This document shows positions 44,681 to 53,306 of a stretch of 64,000 bases of DNA, piece by piece. The notes under the pieces are model-generated. The model saw nothing but the letters and a program-made list of their open reading frames with translations, searched no databases and was not told where the DNA came from. How positions within the stretch are numbered: the stretch's first letter is position 1; each line of letters begins with the position of its first letter. The stretch is from Alicyclobacillus fructus (GTDB lineage Bacteria; Bacillota; Bacilli; Alicyclobacillales; Alicyclobacillaceae), in the NCBI RefSeq assembly GCF_017329605.1, contig NZ_JAFMTY010000004.1, forward strand, positions 62,001 to 126,000. The letters are read 5' to 3'. A program made the translations under genes and the position numbers.

Positions 44681-47600
44681 ATGTTTGTCCATCTACACTG
44701 CCATTCTCCGTATTCGTTCCTCGATGGGGCTTCCAGCATCGAGACGCTGGTGGCGCAGGCGGCCGCGCAGGGCATGCCCGCACTGGCCTTGACGGATCGA
44801 AACACCATCGCGGGCCAACCCGAGTTTCATCGGCTGGCCGCCCTATACGGCGTCAAGCCCATTGCGGGAGCCGAGTTGACGCTGGAGGACGGCGCGCAAA
44901 TCGTGGTTTTGGCGGAACATTCGACGGGATTTCGCCATTTATGCGAACTGCTCACGCGCATGCACGTGGAGGCTCGCCATCGCGCAGATCCCAGGCTTCG
45001 GGAAGAGGATCTGTTCGAGCGCGGCGAAGGACTTCTCATCCTGTCGGGGGGAATTCGAGGATTTGTCCAGCGCGCCTTGGCGCGCCGCGCCTATGGCGAA
45101 GCCCGGCGGTTCGTCGAGCGATATCGGGACGTGTTCGGGGATCGGTTTTACCTAGAGTGGACAGCGGACGGGCTCCCGGGTGGGATGCGGCGCATGAAGG
45201 ATTTGCTCGATCTCGCGGAGGCGACGGGGGTGCCCGCTGTCGCGGCGACCGAGGTCCGCGCCGCCACCCCGGAGGAAGTGGCGGTGCTCGACGTGCTCGC
45301 CTGCATCCGCGCGGGATGTGACCTGCAGACGCCGCACCCTGAGCGCCCGTTCAACCGCATGGGGTACCTGCATGACGGGGCCGAAGCCGCGCGCAGGTTT
45401 GGTCAGGCTCCTCGCGCCGTTGCGCGAACGTTCGAGATTGCCGAGCGCTGTTCGCCCGTGTTTCCCGCGGATGGCCCACTGTTTCCCGAGTACCGGGATG
45501 CATCGGGGCGCGGCGGGATGGAACTCCTGGAGGAACTCGTATGGCAAGGAGCGCGAGATCGATACGGGAAAGTGGATGCGGAACTTCGCGTTCGCTTGGA
45601 ACACGAACTTGCCATCATCCGCGATCTCGGCTATGCCGATTACTTCCTCGTCGTTTGGGACATCGTCCGATACGCGCGCTCTCGCGGCATCCGCTGCGCG
45701 GGCCGGGGATCCGCGGCTGATTCCGTTGTCGCGTATTGCCTGTATCTGACAGAGGTGGACGCACTGAACCGGAATCTACTCTTCGAGCGTTTTCTCTCCC
45801 GCGAACGGGCCGAGCGGCCGGACATCGACATCGATTTCGCGAGCGATCGCCGAGACGAGGTCATCGACTACGTATACCGGCGCTACGGGCGAGATCGGGT
45901 GGCTCGGGTGGCGACGTATCAGACGTTTCGCGCGCGATCCGCCGTGCGCGAGGTGGGGCGCGTCTTCGGGATACCTGAGGATCTCCTGGATCAGCTGGCC
46001 AAGCGGATCCCTTGGTCCACGCACGCGGACGAGATCGAAGAAGCGCTGGAACGAGTGCCCGAATTGCGGGATTTTCAGCCCTATCGGCGCGCGTTTCGGT
46101 GGATGCTGGCCGTCGCCCGCCAGATCGCGGGATTTCCCCGCCATTTCGGGACGCATACCGGCGGGATCGTCATCAGCGGGGAACCCCTGATGAAGGTCAC
46201 CAGCCTGCAGCCTTCCGCCTCGGGCTGGCTGATCACGCCGTACGACAAGCGGCTCCTGGAAGACGCGGGCCTCGTGAAGCTCGACCTTTTGTCCCTGCGA
46301 ACCTTGGCGGCCGTGGAGGGGGCGCTTCGGCTCGGAACGGCGCGTTCGGTCGATTACGATCGGATTCCCATGGATGATGAGGCCACGTTTGCGTCGATTC
46401 GCCGCGGGGACACCATCGGCGTCTTTCAGTTGGAGAGCCCGGCCCAGCGTGCGCTTCAGGTTCGGCTTGGCGCGGAATCTCTGGAAGATCTGGTGGCGAG
46501 CGTCGCGCTCATTCGGCCCGGCCCCATCCAGGGCAATATGGTCGATCCGTTTCTCGCTCGCCGGCGCGGGCTGGAGCCTGTGCGCTATCTTCATCCCAAG
46601 TTGGAGCCCATCCTCGGAAAGACCTACGGGGTGGTGCTGTTTCAGGAGCAGGTGATCGAGATCGCCACTGCCATTGCGGGTTTCACGCCGGGCGAGGCGG
46701 ACGAACTTCGGCGCGTGATGAGCCATGCTCGCAGCCGTGCTGAGATGGAACAAATCGGAGAACGATTCGTTCAGAAGGCCGTCCGCCAAGGGGTGCCGCT
46801 TGAGACGGCGCAGACGCTTTTTTCCTACGTGCGCGGGTATGCAAGCTACGGCTTTTGCGAAGCGCACGCTGCGGCATTTGCCACCACGGCCTACAAGACG
46901 GCCTATCTCATTGAACATCATCCGGCGAGTTTCTTCGCGGCTGTGTTGAATCAGTTGCCCATGGGGTACTATCCGGCTCACGTGATCTGCGCGGAGGCTC
47001 GCCGGCGCGGCGTTCAAATCCTGCCTGTCGACATCAACCAAAGCGAATGGGACACAGGGGTCCCCGAGCCTCACGCCATACGCCTCGGGTTTCGGCTCGT
47101 CCGTTCCTTCTCGGAGCGCGTGGCGCGCGCCATCGTGGAGGAGCGGCAGGCTTCTGGCCCGTTTCGAAGCCTCGCCGACGCGGTGGCACGCGTACCTCAG
47201 GCGGATGCCCTGCATTTCGAGCGCCTGATTCGCGCCGGCGCCTTCGATCGCGTCGAATCTCGCGATCGGCGCGAGCTTCTGTGGTGGCTTCCGAAGTGGC
47301 TCGCGCTTCGAGACGAACAGACCCTGACGCTCTTCAGCGGGGGTGCGGGCTCAGATCTCATGGAAGGCGCAGCGGTTCTCCCGCGAAGCTTGCCACGCAT
47401 GAGTGTGGCCGAGCGGATCGCCGATGAGTACGCCGTGTTGGGCGTGGGCGTGAGCGGGCACTGGCTGTCCCTGTACCGGGATGCGCTTCGGAGAGAGGGA
47501 TATTGCGCGCTGGCTGAGGTGGCCGAGAAGCCTGAGGGTGCGAGGGTCAAAGTGGCGGGACTGTCGATCCGGCCGCATCGGCCGCCGACGAAGAGCGGAA

Positions 47601-47800
47601 AAACCGTCGTCTTCTTCACCCTGGAGGACGAAACGGGTTTGGCGGATGCCGTGATGTTCGAGTCCGTGTACCGGCGCGAAGGGGCTGTCCTGTTTACGCC
47701 GTTCGGCAGATTGCTCGGCCTTTCGGGCGTGATCGACCGGCGCGGCGGGCAGCGCGGACAAATTCGCGTTGAGCACGTCTGGCCGCTTGCATCCGGTTGA
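44681..47800 (+). CDS. dnaE2: Error-prone DNA polymerase III alpha subunit DnaE2 (ImuC)
   Basis: 1,039 residues from ATG 44681 (frame open from 44489). PHP domain first: VHLHCHSPYSFLDGASS and LALTDRNTIAG. Pol III alpha core: GRGSAADSVVAYCL, and ERPDIDIDFASDRRDEVIDYV carrying catalytic Asp residues, so the enzyme should be active. HTGGIVIS and SYGFCEAHAAAFATTAYKTAYL (HhH-linked part) follow, and an OB-fold (KVAGLSIRPHR...TLEDETGLADAV) near the end. The shorter length and position after imuB and DUF6504 fit DnaE2, used for lesion bypass in the SOS response. LexA-controlled from 43145-43204. Confidence 0.9.
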   Translation: MFVHLHCHSPYSFLDGASSIETLVAQAAAQGMPALALTDRNTIAGQPEFHRLAALYGVKPIAGAELTLEDGAQIVVLAEHSTGFRHLCELLTRMHVEARHRADPRLREEDLFERGEGLLILSGGIRGFVQRALARRAYGEARRFVERYRDVFGDRFYLEWTADGLPGGMRRMKDLLDLAEATGVPAVAATEVRAATPEEVAVLDVLACIRAGCDLQTPHPERPFNRMGYLHDGAEAARRFGQAPRAVARTFEIAERCSPVFPADGPLFPEYRDASGRGGMELLEELVWQGARDRYGKVDAELRVRLEHELAIIRDLGYADYFLVVWDIVRYARSRGIRCAGRGSAADSVVAYCLYLTEVDALNRNLLFERFLSRERAERPDIDIDFASDRRDEVIDYVYRRYGRDRVARVATYQTFRARSAVREVGRVFGIPEDLLDQLAKRIPWSTHADEIEEALERVPELRDFQPYRRAFRWMLAVARQIAGFPRHFGTHTGGIVISGEPLMKVTSLQPSASGWLITPYDKRLLEDAGLVKLDLLSLRTLAAVEGALRLGTARSVDYDRIPMDDEATFASIRRGDTIGVFQLESPAQRALQVRLGAESLEDLVASVALIRPGPIQGNMVDPFLARRRGLEPVRYLHPKLEPILGKTYGVVLFQEQVIEIATAIAGFTPGEADELRRVMSHARSRAEMEQIGERFVQKAVRQGVPLETAQTLFSYVRGYASYGFCEAHAAAFATTAYKTAYLIEHHPASFFAAVLNQLPMGYYPAHVICAEARRRGVQILPVDINQSEWDTGVPEPHAIRLGFRLVRSFSERVARAIVEERQASGPFRSLADAVARVPQADALHFERLIRAGAFDRVESRDRRELLWWLPKWLALRDEQTLTLFSGGAGSDLMEGAAVLPRSLPRMSVAERIADEYAVLGVGVSGHWLSLYRDALRREGYCALAEVAEKPEGARVKVAGLSIRPHRPPTKSGKTVVFFTLEDETGLADAVMFESVYRREGAVLFTPFGRLLGLSGVIDRRGGQRGQIRVEHVWPLASG

Positions 47801-47912
47801 GGGAGGAGCATCCCGATTTACGATATTGAAACTCATACCATTGTAAACAGGGAAAGGGTGATGACTGCAGAATGCAAACCTCGATGATCTCGAGATCGCG
47901 AGGTGAACGTTC

Positions 47913-49007
47913 ATGCACATTGTACATCCCTCCGCCGCCTGCGCATTCCGCCTCAGGCTTCTCCGGCGCTTGCGCCCATGGCGCGCGCTCCTCGTCACGC
48001 TCCTCGTCTCCGCTTCCCTTGTCGGCTGCGGGCTCTGGCCCGCCTCGAACGCGCTACCGCACACCCCCAGTCCGGTGAAGACCTCGGACGGGCGTGAACT
48101 GCTGTGGAGCGGGGATATCAAGCGGAAGGCCATCGACATGATCGCCGAAAGCCGCCATCGCGTCTACGTGGACATCTATGAATGTTCGGATCCCGACCTC
48201 CTGCGCGCCCTGATTGCGGCGAGGCGCCGCGGCGTCGAGGTGCGCGTGGTCCTCGACGCGACCGAGCAACACTCCGAGGCCATCGCGTTGCCGGCGCTCG
48301 TCCGCGCCGGGATCGACACAACACCCATACGCATCAAACAGGGTATCGATCACGTCAAGATGATCATCGCCGACGGCGATGTGCTCATCGGCGGCATGAA
48401 TTTCGGCGCCGACAGTTGGGAGAACCACGACGCATCCGTCTACCTGCCCGACTGCGCAGACACGTTTGTGCCCATGTTTCTGTGGGACGCGGCCCGGGCT
48501 CGCGGCGAGGCAGCCGAAGCCCCGCAGGATCGCCCGCCGCTCATCTCGGATCGCGACATCGGGCCACACGTCCTGCAGGCGATTCGAAGCGCGCGGCGCG
48601 AAGTCGACATGGAGGCGTTCAACCTGACGGATGAAGACGTGCTGAACGCCTTGCGCGCGGATATCGAGCGCGGCGTCTCCGTGAATGTCCTCGTGGACCC
48701 GTCTCAATCTCGCAATCGCTCGGCCGTCGAGGCGTTGCGCCAGGCTGGGGCTTTGATACGATATTACCGTCCTTACGGAGGAGAATTGTTGCACGCCAAG
48801 ATCTTGGACGTCGATCACGGCGAACGCCTGATCATTGGAAGCGCGAATTTCACGCATCAAGCGTTCACCTACAATCACGAGGCGGATGTCGAACTCGCGC
48901 ACGTGCCGACGTTTGCCGAGGCTTTCGAGGCGGACCTGCACCGGCAACTGGCCCGCGGGAGTTCCTATCCCATACGCGAAAAGGTGGCATCATGGGACGA
49001 GTCCTGA
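47913..49007 (+). CDS. Phospholipase D-like lipoprotein
   Basis: 364 residues. Lipoprotein signal: a basic start, hydrophobic LLVTLLVSASLVGC with the lipobox Cys at residue 39. Two PLD repeats follow: IDHVKMIIADGDVLIGGMNFG and LLHAKILDVDHGERLIIGSANF, each with the H-x-K part of the HKD motif, but the Asp at the seventh-position spacing is less canonical. It may hydrolyse phospholipids or transfer phosphatidyl groups on the outer face of the membrane. The next gene, a PAP2 phosphatase, overlaps by 16 bp, so the two are probably used together. Confidence 0.88.
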   Translation: MHIVHPSAACAFRLRLLRRLRPWRALLVTLLVSASLVGCGLWPASNALPHTPSPVKTSDGRELLWSGDIKRKAIDMIAESRHRVYVDIYECSDPDLLRALIAARRRGVEVRVVLDATEQHSEAIALPALVRAGIDTTPIRIKQGIDHVKMIIADGDVLIGGMNFGADSWENHDASVYLPDCADTFVPMFLWDAARARGEAAEAPQDRPPLISDRDIGPHVLQAIRSARREVDMEAFNLTDEDVLNALRADIERGVSVNVLVDPSQSRNRSAVEALRQAGALIRYYRPYGGELLHAKILDVDHGERLIIGSANFTHQAFTYNHEADVELAHVPTFAEAFEADLHRQLARGSSYPIREKVASWDES

Positions 49008-49588
49008 GGCTGTGGTCTTTCATTGAGCGTGCCGATTGGCGCGTGCTCCACTGGTGTGAGCGGCTATGGGGCCGGTATCCGGCCCTGGATGCCGCCATGA
49101 TGGCGAGCGCCTTGTACACGCCGATGGTGATGTTGGCACTCCTTTGCATCGCCGCAGGCGGCTTCGCGGCGCCCCCTCACGGGACGCAAGCCGCTTGGGC
49201 GGCGGGCGCAAGCGTCGCAGCGGCGGTGTGCGTTCGCGTGGCGCACGAACCCATCAGCCGTGCGGCCCGTCGGCCTCGCCCCTTTGAGGTCGAGCCCATC
49301 CAGCCGCTGGTCGAACATGAGCGCGGCGACTCGTTTCCGAGCAATCACGCCGCAGGCGGCTTTGCGCTCGCCGTCGGCGGATGGCACCTGGGGCTCATCG
49401 CCTATTTGTTGCTGGCGCTGGCCGTTTGGTTGGCCATCGCTCGCATCTACTGCGCGCTTCACTATCCGAGCGACGTGATCGCCGGCGCGGCGAGCGGCGC
49501 TGTGGCGGGATATGCGTGCAGCTCGCTCGCATGGGCGCACCACGAGCAGATGCATCCTGCCTTCGCGCGGTCGATGCTCTTCGGATAG
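48992..49588 (+). CDS. PAP2-family membrane phosphatase
   Basis: 198 residues from ATG 48992, overlapping the PLD gene. Several transmembrane helices. The three PAP2 motifs are RRPRPFE (compare KxxxxxxRP), SFPSNHAAGGFAL (PSGH), and ARIYCALHYPSDVIAGA (SRxxxxxHxxxD). It acts on lipid phosphates such as phosphatidate or undecaprenyl diphosphate at the membrane exterior. A PLD product (phosphatidate) is a plausible substrate given the shared operon; this is inference. Confidence 0.88.
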   Translation: MGRVLRLWSFIERADWRVLHWCERLWGRYPALDAAMMASALYTPMVMLALLCIAAGGFAAPPHGTQAAWAAGASVAAAVCVRVAHEPISRAARRPRPFEVEPIQPLVEHERGDSFPSNHAAGGFALAVGGWHLGLIAYLLLALAVWLAIARIYCALHYPSDVIAGAASGAVAGYACSSLAWAHHEQMHPAFARSMLFG

Positions 49589-49655
49589 GAGGAATGATTT
49601 GCCTGGGGCCGTGCAGACTAACCGAAGGACATTCTGCATGTGGAGGGAATCGCGT

Positions 49656-50045
49656 ATGCGCAACGTGCGCCCGATTCGCGCCCTTGGCGCGGCCGTCACA
49701 TCGCTCGCGCTCATCGTCGCCATTCAGGCTGCGTGGACGGTGGCATCGGCTCGCCCCATCCAGGTGACGCTGCGCGACGGAGGTATCGAACCGCGCGAGA
49801 TCGACGTTTTGCAGGGAGCTACGGTGGATATCGTGGTGCGAAATGCCGGCACCCAAATCCACAATTTTGTGGTGCCCGACTTCTACGTGTTCACGCAGAA
49901 CTTGCAACCCGGCGAAACGGTCAGGGTATCGTTCGTGCCGGACAAAACGGGCAAGTTTCGCTATTACTCGGACCGGGACGGGATTCCGGAGGCCGGAATG
50001 CAGGGGACCATGAGAGTGGAGTCTCAAGCCGGAACGACATCCTGA
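49656..50045 (+). CDS. Cupredoxin-like secreted protein lacking usual copper ligands
   Basis: 129 residues; ATG 49656 is 8 bases after GGAGGG. Signal peptide (residues 1-32, ending ASA). The beta-barrel is of the cupredoxin type: IHNFVVPDF provides the first His, and FRYYSDRDGIPEAGMQGTM lies where copper proteins have a Cys, His and Met (Y-C-...-G-H-x-x-G-M). Here Cys is Ser and His is Ile, leaving only His and Met. Hence it may not bind blue copper and may work otherwise, for example as a metal-free assembly domain. Confidence 0.8.
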   Translation: MRNVRPIRALGAAVTSLALIVAIQAAWTVASARPIQVTLRDGGIEPREIDVLQGATVDIVVRNAGTQIHNFVVPDFYVFTQNLQPGETVRVSFVPDKTGKFRYYSDRDGIPEAGMQGTMRVESQAGTTS

Positions 50046-50046
50046 C

Positions 50047-50075
50047 GTGACGCCGGGCGCGATCGGCGCTACAAT
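50047..50075 (+). promoter_or_regulatory. Likely promoter of the OsmC-like gene
   Basis: GTGACG (50047-50052), 17-base spacer, TACAAT (50070-50075); 21 bases before the start codon. Confidence 0.55.
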
Positions 50076-50096
50076 AGGCGGGAAGGGGGCGAAAGC

Positions 50097-50552
50097 ATGG
50101 AGATGAAAGTGGTGGGCAAGTGGCTCGGCCAACGCCACTTCCAGGCCGACGGGCCGTCCGGCAACACCATTTACATGGACGCCAAAAAGGAAGACGGCGG
50201 GACCGGACAAGGCAACCGCCCCATGGAACTCCTGCTGATGGGCGTCGTCGGGTGCACCGGCATCGACATTTCGATGATCATGGAAAAGATGCGCGTTCCG
50301 CTGCAGAGCCTCGAAATTGAGGCGGTGGGCGAGCGCCGCGAGGAGTACCCTCAGGCCTTCACGCGCATTCATCTGACGTACCGCATGACCGGAGATGTTC
50401 CACCGGCAAAGGCGTGGCGCGCCATTCGCCTCAGCGAACAAAAGTACTGTTCGGCGATTGGCTCGTTGAAGGCGGAAGTCATTCCGCACCTTGTGCTGAA
50501 TGGCACGGAAGTGCCGCCCCTCGACGTGGTCGCGGACGGCCAGCCAGATTAA
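50097..50552 (+). CDS. OsmC/Ohr-family protein
   Basis: 151 residues, ATG 50097 after GGGGGCG. Two redox Cys are visible in the expected places: MGVVGCTGIDISM and SEQKYCSAIGSLKAEV. The N-terminal strand pair and YMDAKKEDGG...NRPMELLLM are also typical (Arg/Glu of the active site). Family members reduce organic hydroperoxides or, in the YhfA group, are of unclear function. It converges on the HIT gene with a 4-bp overlap of stop codons. Confidence 0.88.
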   Translation: MEMKVVGKWLGQRHFQADGPSGNTIYMDAKKEDGGTGQGNRPMELLLMGVVGCTGIDISMIMEKMRVPLQSLEIEAVGERREEYPQAFTRIHLTYRMTGDVPPAKAWRAIRLSEQKYCSAIGSLKAEVIPHLVLNGTEVPPLDVVADGQPD

Positions 50553-50893
50553 CCTGGCGGCCATCCGAGTTGCCTTCCTCCTAACAGGTGATAGTGAAGG
50601 TGAGGAACGGTCTGTTGGCCATGTCGGCCGATGTTGGCGACGAGGCGATACCCGTCCTCGGCGACACCCGCATCTTCCGCGATGCTCGGGATCACGCTGT
50701 GCAGGTAACCCAATGTGTCGCGATCTTCCGAGGTCACGGCCTGGGCGGACTCGATGTGCCGCTTGGGGATGATCAGGATGTGCACGGGAGCCTGTGGACG
50801 GATGTCGTGGAAGGCGAGGACGTGATCGTCCTCATACACCTTGTTGGCCGGAATGTCGCCAGAAACGATCTGACAAAAAAGGCATGAGCTCAC
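50549..50893 (-). CDS. HIT-family nucleotide-binding protein (HinT-like)
   Basis: 114 residues from GTG 50893, after GAGGAGG. SSCLFCQIVSGDIP begins with the two Cys of Gram-positive HIT proteins, and the histidine triad is VPHLHYHLLGG (H-x-H-x-H). It hydrolyses AMP derivatives such as adenosine phosphoramidates. Length is normal for Hit/HinT; the second zinc His/Cys lies in HDIRPQAPVH. Confidence 0.92.
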   Translation of the reverse strand: MSSCLFCQIVSGDIPANKVYEDDHVLAFHDIRPQAPVHILIIPKRHIESAQAVTSEDRDTLGYLHSVIPSIAEDAGVAEDGYRLVANIGRHGQQTVPHLHYHLLGGRQLGWPPG

Positions 50894-51044
50894 GTCGTTC
50901 CCTCCTCGTTGGGGCCTCATGACGATTATACAATGGCGTGCGAACCCGTGGCCAACGCGGCTTTGTCAAGCAAGCGAAGACATTTGCGAACGGCATCCGG
51001 GGCTGAACTCGCTTGCCAGTTCGATCAGGGAAGAGGGATGCGAG

Positions 51045-51974
51045 ATGTCGGTGATTGGATACTTCAACGGCCAGTGGGTCGATCCGGCCGAGCCCTGCGT
51101 ACCGCTCGATGAGCGGGGGCATCAATTTGGCGACGGCGTCTATGAGGTGATTCGAGCCTATGGCGGGCGGCCATTCCTGCTCGAGTGGCATGTGGAACGG
51201 TTGTTTCAGAGCCTGGAAGCTCTCCGCATCACGCCGCCGTTTGATCCGGACGGGTGCAAGGCGCTGATTCGCAAGCTGTTGGAGCGAAGCGGGGAGTCCG
51301 AAGCGGCGATTTACATTCAGGTGACCCGAGGATCGGCCGTGCGCAATCATCTGTTTCCAGAACCTTCGGTCGTGGCGAACGTTTCCGCCACGGTGCGCCC
51401 CGTGCCGCCGACATCGCCCGAGGTGAAACCAGGGCGGCTGCTCCTCTTGCCTGACGAGCGGTGGCTGAACCCGTGGATCAAATCGCTGAACCTTCTGCCC
51501 AACGTGATGGCCAAGCAGACGGCGCACGACGCGGGTGCGGACGAAGCGCTGCTGGTCCGCGACGGCTGCATGATCGAGGCCGCGAGTTCCAACGTGTGGT
51601 TCGTGCAAAACGGCGAACTGATCACGGCGCCCGCGGACCGTTATATCCTGGCCGGCATCACGCGGAGATTCGTCCTGGAGTTGGCGCGCGATCTCGGCAT
51701 TCCCGTGCGCGAAGAGAAGCTGCCGCGCGAGCGCCTCGCGGAGGTGGATGCCATCTTCCTGACCGGCACCTTGACGGAGGTGTATCCCATCGGCTCCGTC
51801 GCGGAACACCCCGACATCCCCTGCACCCCCGTGTCCGCTGCGCGTCCCGCGGCAAGAACGGTGACGCCGGAGCAGGTTCAGGTCGTGTGGACGGCCCGGG
51901 ACCTCGAACTCGTGGAGCGCCTCCGGACCGCGTTTGTCGAGCGCGTGCGCGCATGGGTGGGGTCGTTCGCTTGA
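51045..51974 (+). CDS. dat: D-amino acid aminotransferase (class IV PLP enzyme)
   Basis: 309 residues from ATG 51045, 7 bases after AGAGGG (frame open from 50919 without a start signal). Class IV fold: QFGDGVYEVIRAYGGRPFLLEWHVERL, the PLP Lys in WIKSLNLLPNVMAKQTA, the aspect of EAASSNVWFVQNGELITAP and the phosphate-binding ILAGITRRFVLELA with SVAEHPD. The N-terminal VPLDERGHQFGDGVYE fits D-alanine transaminases over branched-chain ones, giving D-glutamate for the cell wall. Exact specificity is inferred. Confidence 0.85.
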   Translation: MSVIGYFNGQWVDPAEPCVPLDERGHQFGDGVYEVIRAYGGRPFLLEWHVERLFQSLEALRITPPFDPDGCKALIRKLLERSGESEAAIYIQVTRGSAVRNHLFPEPSVVANVSATVRPVPPTSPEVKPGRLLLLPDERWLNPWIKSLNLLPNVMAKQTAHDAGADEALLVRDGCMIEAASSNVWFVQNGELITAPADRYILAGITRRFVLELARDLGIPVREEKLPRERLAEVDAIFLTGTLTEVYPIGSVAEHPDIPCTPVSAARPAARTVTPEQVQVVWTARDLELVERLRTAFVERVRAWVGSFA

Positions 51975-52001
51975 TCCGGCGCCGTGAAGGAGCGTGGAAG
52001 G

Positions 52002-52307
52002 TTGCAGCGCAAGACGATTTCCCTCCCGAAACTTGAACGGCTCACGCCGACGCTCGAGTCGACGATGCTCAAAATCACCGAGGAGGTCGGGGAACTCGCC
52101 CAGGCCATCGGCAAGTTCCGCGGCCTCTCGGGCGAAGAGACGAAGCTGCCGGACGAGGAGGTCATCCGCGCCATTGTGACGGAGCTTCTCGATGTCGCGC
52201 AGACCGCCACCTCGATGATGTTCGTCATCGAGGATCTCTACGGGATCGACGTGGAGCGCGAAGTGGAGCGGCATATCGAGAAACTCCGCCGCAAGGGCTA
52301 CCTGTGA
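52002..52307 (+). CDS. MazG-like nucleotide pyrophosphohydrolase family protein
   Basis: 101 residues. Start TTG 52002 is 9 bases after AAGGAG (GTG 51984 would lie before that site). The helical text KITEEVGELAQAIGKF contains the E-x-x-E Mg motif of the MazG/all-alpha NTP pyrophosphatase fold, and TELLDVAQTATSMMF supplies the second (E-x-x-D). Short single-domain version. Substrate may be an unusual or damaged nucleotide; unknown. Confidence 0.82.
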   Translation: MQRKTISLPKLERLTPTLESTMLKITEEVGELAQAIGKFRGLSGEETKLPDEEVIRAIVTELLDVAQTATSMMFVIEDLYGIDVEREVERHIEKLRRKGYL

Positions 52308-52334
52308 TGCCTGCGCGCGGGAGTCCTCCCCACG

Positions 52335-53183
52335 TCACGCCCGACCCAGCAGCATGTCGATCTCGTCCTTGTACTTGCCTTCCGGGGTCTCGAGGATCTG
52401 CGGGATGCCCTTGAGCGCGGGATGATGGACAATGCGCCGGAGCGCTTCGAGGCCCAGTGTCCCCTCGCCGATGTTGGCGTGCCGGTCCTTGCGGGACCCG
52501 AAGGGGTGTTTGGAGTCGTTGATGTGGACCACCTTCAAGCGGTCCATGCCAAGGACGCGATCGAACGATTCCAGGAAACCGTCGAAATCGTGGACGACGT
52601 CGTAGCCGTAGCTGTAGTTGTGGCAGGTGTCGATGCAGACGCCGAGCCGGTCCTCATGCTGGACTCGGCTGATGATGTCTGCGATTTCCTCCAGGCTGTT
52701 GCCCACTTTCGAGCCGTCGCCGGCCATGGTCTCCAGGCACAGCCAGAGCGATTCGTCACCCGTCAGGATCTCGTTCAACGCTTCGGCAATCTGTCGAATG
52801 GCATACGACGGCCCTTCTCCCACGTGCGATCCCGGATGCATCACGATATAGCGAAACCCGAGATACTCCACCCGCTCGATTTCCTCGCGCAACACGTCGA
52901 TGCCGTACTGGCGGGTCTCCGGCTTCGGGCTCGCCAGGTTGACGAGGTACGACAGGTGGACCACCGGATCGTGAATGCCGTGCTCTCGCATCAGCGCCAA
53001 GCCTTCGTCGCGGTGAAACGTCTCGATGGGGCGCGCCTTGCCGCCTCGGTTGCTGCGGGTGTAGATCATGAACGTATTCGCGCCGTACGAGATGGTCTCC
53101 TCGACGGCCGCCAGCAGCCCCGTTCCCGCGATGGAGACGTTCGCGCCCAAAAGGATGCCGTCGTAACGCGTATCTTCGCTCAT
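52335..53183 (-). CDS. nfo: Deoxyribonuclease IV (AP endonuclease)
   Basis: 282 residues from ATG 53183. Metal-dependent AP endonuclease of the EndoIV TIM barrel: LGANVSIAGTG opens it, VHLSYLVNLAS and IVMHPGSHVGEG carry His ligands, CLETMAGDGSKVG the Glu, GVCIDTCHNYSYGYD Asp and His. HINDSKHPFGSRKDRHANIGEGTLG is the classic C-terminal signature. It removes abasic sites in base excision repair and is abundant in spore formers for germination repair. Confidence 0.95.
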   Translation of the reverse strand: MSEDTRYDGILLGANVSIAGTGLLAAVEETISYGANTFMIYTRSNRGGKARPIETFHRDEGLALMREHGIHDPVVHLSYLVNLASPKPETRQYGIDVLREEIERVEYLGFRYIVMHPGSHVGEGPSYAIRQIAEALNEILTGDESLWLCLETMAGDGSKVGNSLEEIADIISRVQHEDRLGVCIDTCHNYSYGYDVVHDFDGFLESFDRVLGMDRLKVVHINDSKHPFGSRKDRHANIGEGTLGLEALRRIVHHPALKGIPQILETPEGKYKDEIDMLLGRA

Positions 53184-53306
53184 ACTTCGACCTCCGTCTC
53201 ACGATCTCGACCTATCGTAACACACGGCGTGCCAGCTGGCACGGGCCTGTCCATACATACCTTGCCCCTGATGCGACATACTAGGCTGGCAGCGAGGAGG
53301 ATGGCC

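Noticed and set aside
47886-47897. Palindrome GATCTCGAGATC before the PLD gene
   Set aside because: Short, not followed by a T-run, and no sign of a paired regulator; likely chance.
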